Source of the DNA: CAZPBO01 sp964584815
Lineage (GTDB): Bacteria > Planctomycetota > SKW154
Direction: 5' to 3'
Assembly: GCA_964584815.1 (NCBI GenBank)
Contig: CAZPBO010000009.1
Coordinates: 1-46,603, forward strand
Length of the DNA stretch: 46,603 nucleotides
Shown here: one piece after another, positions 41,676 to 46,603 of the stretch
How the letters are laid out: each line of letters opens with the position of its first letter
How positions within the stretch are numbered: the first letter of the stretch is position 1
Made by a program: the position numbers and the translations under genes
Notes under the pieces: generated by a model
Seen by the model: only the letters and a program-made list of their open reading frames with translations
Database searches by the model: none
Told to the model about the DNA's origin: nothing

Positions 41676-44051
41676 TTGAAACGGGTGGTAGAATTTCTGG
41701 TGTTGTTTGTGCCGCTTTTTGCGGTGCTTCTGTGGCTTGGCGGGGATGTGCGCCGCTTTCGCCTGACCAAAAGGCGTGTGGAGGAGCAGGACAGACGGCT
41801 TGCCGACGAGGTGCTGCTGACCAAGCGTGGGTATTTTGTGCGCAGTGTGGGGGTGTGGCACCTGCGTCGCTACGACAAAAACGGAACACTTCTGCTTGAG
41901 GCAGAAGGCAAGGACGCAAAAGCGATATCCCCCGATGTTCTGCTGGTGAAAGCACTAAAAGCACATATTAAGCAAAGCGACAAACGCTCCTATGAGGTCT
42001 CCTCCCCCAACGCCAAGGTCAGGGAAGGAGGCAACACACTGTTTGTGCGCCTTTACGGTGGGGTGCGTTTTCTGCTGCGGTCAGATAAACGCAGCGTCGC
42101 TTTAAGCAGCGAATGGCTGGTTGTGCGACTGCTACCGAACCGTCAGGTGGAGTTTTTCTGCGATTGCGCTGTCACAATGCGCGGTGGTGGGCTGCTTCTG
42201 CGTGCAGGCGGCATACGCGGCTCAACCGCCACATCAAAACACATCCTCAAAGGACCACTTAAGGTAGAGGGAAGTCTGAAAGACGGACGCCGCATCGCGT
42301 TAAGAGCGCGCAACGGTCTTGTGGACACATCAGACACCCTCGTCACGCTTGTGACTCTGGATGGGGTGAACGGTTCTGTGGATGATGTCTTTCTCAAGTC
42401 AGCGCGGATGAAACTCCGCTTTGAGGATGAGGAGTTGGTAAGCGGGGCGCTGGAAGGCGGAGTCAGGTTCGCCTACAAAGGGATTGCGGTTGAATCGGCG
42501 GGGGCGATGCTTGTGGAAAGGAGAATGGATTTTTCGGGCAAGGTGCATATCAGCGGGCGCAATATGGCACTTGAAGCCGACGATGTGACCGTCTCCCAAA
42601 ACAACGGCTATCAGGTTTCAGCCAAGGGAGGCGTTGAAGGCAGGATAGGAGAATGGAAGGGGTCAGCCCAGCGCCTGTTTTGTCTGCTTGACAAAGGCAG
42701 CGGTAAGGTTCGGCGGATTGAAGCGTGGGAGGCAAAATTCAAGCGGGAAGATGGACTGCAGGCGGAGGGAGAGCATTTTGTGGTAATGGGGAGGCGGATT
42801 GAAGGAGAAGTGTTGCTGCGCAGCGGCAAAGAATGGCTCAAAGCGGAAAGCGTCGTTCTGGAAGGTGAGCATTTTGAGGGTCGCAACGCGCGTGGGTATA
42901 TCCGCCGCGGTGGGCTAAACGGACACTTCACCGCCGAGAAGGTTCGGGGACAGGTGGTGCGCGTCTTTAAAGAATACCTCCTTGAAAAACTTGAAACAGA
43001 AAGTCTGCTCCTTCGCGGAGAGGACGGCGCCGTCATAACAGCAGGCAAAACGATATGGAACGGAAAAACGCTCTCCTGCTATGGTGGGGTGGTCTACAAG
43101 CAAAATGGGGTGCGTCTGCGTGCCCGCACAATGGACTACACCCCGCAAAGCGGACGCTTCTGTGCAAACGCAGTGGAGTGGCACGACAAGGATATGGATG
43201 CGCAGGCAAAGGCGGCGGTAGGACGCATCAGAAAAGAGAAGAAAGATATTGAGTGGCTGCGGGGACGGGTCGTCTCGGGCAAGGTAAAAGGTCTTGCGTT
43301 CAAGGCAGGGGTTGCAGAAAAAAGCGGCAGCAAGTTACGCCTGCAGGAAGATGTGCGCCTTGAGTTTGATAGAGGGGTCGTGGAAATGCCGAGTCTGGAT
43401 GCGGACATCAAAAAGCGAACCGCTAAGGCAGACAGAGCAAAGGGATGGCTGAAGCAGAAGGGGAAAAAGATTCTGTTTGCGTTGAGAAACATCCGTCTCT
43501 GGTGGGACGAGAAAGGTGATATTCAGGGAGGGGAGTTCTGCGATGTGGAGTTGAGAGGAGAGGGCGCGGTTCTGCGTGGCGGGAAAGGACGCTACGATGC
43601 CGCGCGGGATGTGTTTGAGTTGTCCGACAAAACGCTTGTAGAAGGCAGCACAAAAGGCGGGGAGCGGTTCAAAGGAGAAGCGGATGAGTTGGAATTCCGC
43701 GTTGGGGAAGGTGTGGTCTTTTTGAGGCGTGGGGTAAAGGCGGAGTTTGAAGGATGGCGGATGAGGTGCGGCTTTTGCGTGGCATTTTTTGAGAACGAGA
43801 AGGTGGAGTCTGTGCTTGTGGGCGGTGGAGTGAAGGGGAAGGGCAAGGAAGGGGAAAACTTTGAGTGCGATAGGGCTTTTTACAAGGATGGTGTATGGAG
43901 TGCGGAGGGCAAGCCGGCGGTGTTTCGGAAGGGAAGAGTAGTGATGCGCGAGCGGCGTCTTGTCTACGACGCGGCAAAAGGTGAAGTGCGCGCAAAAGGT
44001 GGCTACGACTGGCAACTTGACCCCAAAGGACTGAAACGCTTCACCAAATAG
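41676..44051 (+). CDS. Large LptC/LptA (OstA)-like envelope protein
   Basis: Predicted 791 residues, starting at TTG 41676 after GGAGGA. One N-terminal transmembrane helix (about 4-22) places the body in the periplasm, as in LptC. Almost all the rest is predicted beta with short strands ending in acidic or basic turns, and it contains OstA-like phrases: DADIKKRTAKADRAKGWL, GRYDAARDVFELSDKTLVEG, and near the end AVFRKGRVVMRERRLVYDAA. By family knowledge, LptC and LptA form the beta-jellyroll bridge that carries LPS to the outer membrane. At about four times the usual 180-200 residues it might form the bridge as one chain. That is inference; a different OstA-family role is possible. It ends 2 bases from the convergent next gene. 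Confidence 0.7.
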   Translation: MKRVVEFLVLFVPLFAVLLWLGGDVRRFRLTKRRVEEQDRRLADEVLLTKRGYFVRSVGVWHLRRYDKNGTLLLEAEGKDAKAISPDVLLVKALKAHIKQSDKRSYEVSSPNAKVREGGNTLFVRLYGGVRFLLRSDKRSVALSSEWLVVRLLPNRQVEFFCDCAVTMRGGGLLLRAGGIRGSTATSKHILKGPLKVEGSLKDGRRIALRARNGLVDTSDTLVTLVTLDGVNGSVDDVFLKSARMKLRFEDEELVSGALEGGVRFAYKGIAVESAGAMLVERRMDFSGKVHISGRNMALEADDVTVSQNNGYQVSAKGGVEGRIGEWKGSAQRLFCLLDKGSGKVRRIEAWEAKFKREDGLQAEGEHFVVMGRRIEGEVLLRSGKEWLKAESVVLEGEHFEGRNARGYIRRGGLNGHFTAEKVRGQVVRVFKEYLLEKLETESLLLRGEDGAVITAGKTIWNGKTLSCYGGVVYKQNGVRLRARTMDYTPQSGRFCANAVEWHDKDMDAQAKAAVGRIRKEKKDIEWLRGRVVSGKVKGLAFKAGVAEKSGSKLRLQEDVRLEFDRGVVEMPSLDADIKKRTAKADRAKGWLKQKGKKILFALRNIRLWWDEKGDIQGGEFCDVELRGEGAVLRGGKGRYDAARDVFELSDKTLVEGSTKGGERFKGEADELEFRVGEGVVFLRRGVKAEFEGWRMRCGFCVAFFENEKVESVLVGGGVKGKGKEGENFECDRAFYKDGVWSAEGKPAVFRKGRVVMRERRLVYDAAKGEVRAKGGYDWQLDPKGLKRFTK

Positions 44052-44053
44052 CC

Positions 44054-45247
44054 TTACCTCACCTCAACAATATGGCGTGGCGTCCACATCCCAATCCCAC
44101 TCTCATAAGTGCTCAACGCCCCTCCAACAAGGGCTTGGTAAACATAGGTGCCGGGCTTCCGCGGCGCCTTTATGCGCACCGACCAGATAAGCAACGACGC
44201 GCTCTCGTTGACCACAGGCTTCTTTACAACACAAACTTTCTTCAGACTGTTCCCCTCCCTCACAAAAACAATAAGTGGATGCTCCTGAAACTCCTTAAGA
44301 TACCAGCGCCACTTCACATGTGCGGTGAAGAGAAGCGAGAAGTCCTGTTGGGGATGAACAGTTCGCGGTCCCGCGACGCGGAGTTTGAGATAGTTGGGAT
44401 ATTTGCCCTCAGGCGGCGGGACGATAAAAAGCGGTTTGGTCTCCAGTGTCGCAGACACTTTCGCGACGGGAAAGACTTTTGCGGGAAGGCGCGCAAACCT
44501 GACAAGAGGAGGGATTGGCGGTGTCTCATCAACTGTGAGGGTAACCCGCCCCACAGGAGGCTTACCCGTAAGCACAATACGCGCAGTCTGCTGCGGCTTA
44601 AGCCATATATACGGGAAAAGCATAGGAACGCGATGACGGCAACCGCCTTGACGCACAACCGCCGGCTTGAGGGAGGACGATGTCTGCAACTTCTGGGCAA
44701 GTTTGCCCGTAGCATTGACGGTGAGGATGGGCGCCCAGCCAGCGCAGCGGCTCTCATTCCTAATCAGCAGCGTTACTTTGAGAGTCTCATCCCCCAACAA
44801 TTCAGTCTTGACGACAGTCACGCCAACGCGGATGGGCTTTTTGTCGCCGAAAAAGCGAGTAAGAAAGCCACGAATGCTTCGGAAAGGGCGTTTCGGCGCC
44901 TGAAGAAGCCCCATAATCTTGACGGCGGCAGACTCTATCCTCTCTGTCTCCACAGTCATAAGTTGACTCGCAATGGCGGCAAACTCCTTTCGCGCCTCAG
45001 GACTGACATACTCAGCAGCGGTCAAAAGCCGCAACAAGCGAACCTTCGTGTCAGGGTCCCGCTCCTTCCGAAAGGCTTCATAAAGGGCGTCGCCGTAGCG
45101 GTGAACAAGTTTCTCAAGACGCGCCTGCGCCGACCGACGCACAAACCAGTCATCCGATTTTAAGTCACGCAGCGCCTCCGAAACCTCCCCCGCCGCAGCA
45201 ACGCTCCCCAAAAACCATATAACTGTCAGCAGATACACTACCCTCAA
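44054..45247 (-). CDS. Secreted protein with HEAT-like N-terminus and beta-rich body
   Basis: Predicted 397 residues from TTG 45247, which is preceded by AGGGGAAAG. The longer frame (start 45298) is rejected because it would begin upstream of the -10 box of a strong promoter. A signal peptide (MRVVYLLTVIWFLGSVAAA) is cut near residue 19-20. Residues about 22-120 look like HEAT-type helices (LRDLKSDDWFVRRSAQARL, TKVRLLRLLTAAEY). The remainder, about 150-395, has Ig-like or BatD-like beta strands: LKVTLLIRNESRCAGWAPIL, IVLTGKPPVGRVTLTVDE and KAPRKPGTYVYQALVGG. No active site is recognised. Confidence 0.72.
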   Translation of the reverse strand: MRVVYLLTVIWFLGSVAAAGEVSEALRDLKSDDWFVRRSAQARLEKLVHRYGDALYEAFRKERDPDTKVRLLRLLTAAEYVSPEARKEFAAIASQLMTVETERIESAAVKIMGLLQAPKRPFRSIRGFLTRFFGDKKPIRVGVTVVKTELLGDETLKVTLLIRNESRCAGWAPILTVNATGKLAQKLQTSSSLKPAVVRQGGCRHRVPMLFPYIWLKPQQTARIVLTGKPPVGRVTLTVDETPPIPPLVRFARLPAKVFPVAKVSATLETKPLFIVPPPEGKYPNYLKLRVAGPRTVHPQQDFSLLFTAHVKWRWYLKEFQEHPLIVFVREGNSLKKVCVVKKPVVNESASLLIWSVRIKAPRKPGTYVYQALVGGALSTYESGIGMWTPRHIVEVR

Positions 45248-45269
45248 GCACTTTCCCCTACCTGAAATG

Positions 45270-45298
45270 ATTATAACAGGTTCTGCAAGATGTGGCAA
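45270..45298 (-). promoter_or_regulatory. Strong sigma-70-type promoter of the HEAT-like protein gene
   Basis: On the minus strand TTGCCA (45293-45298), 17 bases and a perfect TATAAT (45270-45275) precede the TTG start at 45247. This fixes the likely start of the gene. Confidence 0.72.
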
Positions 45299-45341
45299 GC
45301 CGCCTCACGATGTAGAGCACCGCTGCGACAGAGCACACAAT

Positions 45342-45365
45342 CGGCGACTGATGAGAATGTCGCCG
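45342..45365 (-). terminator. Hairpin directly after the PKD-repeat gene
   Basis: CGGCGAC (45342-45348) pairs with GTCGCCG (45359-45365) over a 10-base loop. On the minus strand it begins at the base after the stop codon (45366-45368). No clear U-run follows, so termination is likely but not proven. Confidence 0.45.
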
Positions 45366-46603
45366 TTACTTGGTGTATTTGAAGTTCACAAGACCAAATA
45401 TCGCCCACTTCTGCAATATGTGCGGATACCCGTCCTCCTTGCCCCAGTCACCATAACAACCATTCGTTATCTCTATGTCGTCAGACGCAGTGTAACCCCC
45501 AGGTCTAATATACCAAAAACTCTGCCCCGCCTTGTAGTCAGTATAAACCGCTATCCTATACGCCTTGCCCGCCTCAAGCCGCAACGGACTGCTCAACGCA
45601 ACCCCATCTCCCCAACCACCATCCTTGCCGCTCACCCCCTCCACCTTCGCCAACAAATTGCCTTCATCGTCCCATATCGTCACCGTTGATGTTATGTCGC
45701 CATAAAGCATAACCTTCGTTATGGTGATGGAATTCTTGCAAACAAACCGCCAGCCACAGTTGCGCCGCCAGCCGCTCTTCTCCACATCCCCCGTCACCTC
45801 AAACGCCAACTCCTCTGCCCCACCCTGCGGCTCGCTCACCTCCACCAAACCAGCCTTAACCGCCGTGTCACTGCCGCCAGGTCCGCTCACCGTCAGCGTC
45901 ACTGTGTATGTCCCCGCCGCCGTGTAGGTAAAGGTGGGATTCCGCTCCGTTGAGTCCACAACCCCATCACCGTTAAAGTCCCACTCCCACAATGTTACAT
46001 CTCCTGTGGATTTGTCTGTAAAAGAGACGGTAAGGGGGGCGGTGCCTGATGTCGGGGAAGCGCTGAAGTCAGCCGTAGGTGGACTGGGTTGCGGCGGCGC
46101 CTCCACCACTATGTAACCCACCTTAATCGCCGTATCGCTGCCTGCCGCGTTGCTCACAGTTAAAGTCACAGTATATGTGCCAGGGTCGTTATATGTGTGG
46201 GCGGGATTCTGCTGGGTGCTTGTTGAACCATCACCAAAATCCCAAAGCCAGTTTGTGGGGTCGTTCGTAGAGTTGTCGGTAAACTGGACGGTTAAAGGCG
46301 CGTTGCCTGTGGTGGGCGTGGCAGTGAAATCGGCAACAGGCACCTGTGGCGGTATATACTGGCTCACCTCTATGTAGTTTGTCCGCGCTTTCGTGCTGTC
46401 GCCGCCAGGTCCACTCACCGTCAGCGTCACCGTGTATGTCCCAGGCTCGTTGTATGTGTAGGTGGGATTCTGCTGCGTTGAGTCCACAACCCCATCACCG
46501 TCAAAATCCCACTGCCACGATGTTATATCTCCTGTGGACTTATCGGTGAAGGAGACGGTAAGGGGGGCGGTGCCTGAAGTCGGCGACGCAACAAAATCTG
46601 CAA
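45366..46603 (-). CDS. PKD-repeat secreted protein with DUF4082-like C-terminus (5' end outside window)
   Basis: The frame is open from the right edge to TAA at 45366, giving at least 411 residues. Three PKD domains are visible, at about 46603-46360, 46346-46100 and 46095-45835 in coding order. Each has ADF.A.PT.G.APLTV.FTD, W.WDF.GDG, NP...Y...GTYTVTLTVS. A different beta domain ends the protein: WRRNCGWRFVCKNSITITKV, TVTIWDDEGNLLAKVEG and LEAGKAYRIAVYTDYKAG. This resembles DUF4082-type sugar or surface modules. PKD domains commonly act as spacers on exported proteins. Signal, catalytic part and full length lie outside the window. Confidence 0.88.
   Translation of the reverse strand, partial: ADFVASPTSGTAPLTVSFTDKSTGDITSWQWDFDGDGVVDSTQQNPTYTYNEPGTYTVTLTVSGPGGDSTKARTNYIEVSQYIPPQVPVADFTATPTTGNAPLTVQFTDNSTNDPTNWLWDFGDGSTSTQQNPAHTYNDPGTYTVTLTVSNAAGSDTAIKVGYIVVEAPPQPSPPTADFSASPTSGTAPLTVSFTDKSTGDVTLWEWDFNGDGVVDSTERNPTFTYTAAGTYTVTLTVSGPGGSDTAVKAGLVEVSEPQGGAEELAFEVTGDVEKSGWRRNCGWRFVCKNSITITKVMLYGDITSTVTIWDDEGNLLAKVEGVSGKDGGWGDGVALSSPLRLEAGKAYRIAVYTDYKAGQSFWYIRPGGYTASDDIEITNGCYGDWGKEDGYPHILQKWAIFGLVNFKYTK
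45873..46603. repeat. Near-identical 203-bp DNA repeat at 528-bp spacing within the PKD gene
   Basis: The sequence 45873-46075 matches 46401-46603 at most positions, including unbroken runs such as GAGTCCACAACCCCATCACC at 45952 and 46480. The offset is 528 bases, that is 176 codons or two PKD units. The middle unit differs, so the outer two share a more recent origin. Confidence 0.75.

Noticed and set aside
44072..45163. 363-codon plus-strand frame opposite the HEAT-like protein gene
   Set aside because: The minus-strand frame has a promoter, Shine-Dalgarno and signal peptide; the plus frame has none and low-complexity basic composition.
45248..45298. Longer N-terminus of the HEAT-like protein
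   Set aside because: The codons lie at or upstream of the TTGCCA/TATAAT promoter and hide the signal peptide.
1..46603. CRISPR arrays, insertion sequences, prophage or toxin-antitoxin pairs
   Set aside because: No regularly spaced short repeats, transposase motifs or phage-like genes were recognised; repeats seen are within coding PKD units.

Overview
The window reads as a moderately GC-rich, densely coded chromosome segment of an LPS-bearing (diderm) bacterium. Envelope evidence: a CMP-KDO synthetase (kdsB), a heptosyltransferase-like glycosyltransferase, a large LptA/LptC-like protein, a lipoprotein, and many genes with signal peptides. The complete McsA-McsB-ClpC set in a diderm, together with the GCPNDY ending of the McsA zinc region, the PKD/InlB-type pilin and the TPR-rich secreted proteins, points loosely to the Planctomycetota/PVC side of the tree. 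This is inference; 16S rRNA or a marker-gene tree would be needed to assign it. No insertion sequence, prophage, CRISPR array or integrase was seen, and no gene-free stretch exceeds about 220 bases.

Layout. 1-2262 (-) is a pilin-like N-terminus fused to PKD and InlB-like repeats, running off the left edge. 2412-3311 (+) is a secreted beta-rich protein. 3402-8114 (-) is a tight four-gene operon with three 11-nt gaps: an extraordinary aromatic/proline repeat protein, an M42 aminopeptidase, Hsp20 and DnaJ. 8247-15601 (+) is a proteostasis run: mcsA, mcsB, a secreted gluzincin-type protein with TPR and PDZ, clpC, a secreted parvulin-like protein and a YjbQ-family gene. tRNA-Phe follows with its own promoter, then kdsB, an isoprenylcysteine-methyltransferase-like membrane protein, a TolB/TPR protein, pyrG and a short STN-domain protein. 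On the opposite strand is dnaG-rpoD-zinc-ribbon protein (24633-20608).

24705-34215 (+) holds a TMTC-like membrane glycosyltransferase with TPRs, a GlcD-like flavin oxidase, a 1413-residue beta-propeller/CBM9-like protein and the heptosyltransferase, which seems to start at CTG. RNase R is convergent (36252-34192). 36468-44051 (+) holds an omega-like RNA polymerase subunit, an NHL/TPR lipoprotein, tyrS, a secreted protein with a natural His6 tail and the LptA/LptC-like protein. 45247-44054 (-) is a HEAT-like secreted protein, and the right edge (-) is a partial PKD-repeat protein.

Functional themes are protein quality control (arginine phosphorylation-ClpC, DnaJ, Hsp20, M42, parvulin-like), the information core (dnaG, rpoD, rpoZ-like, rnr, tyrS, pyrG) and the envelope (LPS, secreted repeat proteins). 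Many genes are translationally coupled by ATGA/GTGA/CTGA overlaps. Recognisable sigma-70-type promoters with 16-17-nt spacers precede several transcription units.
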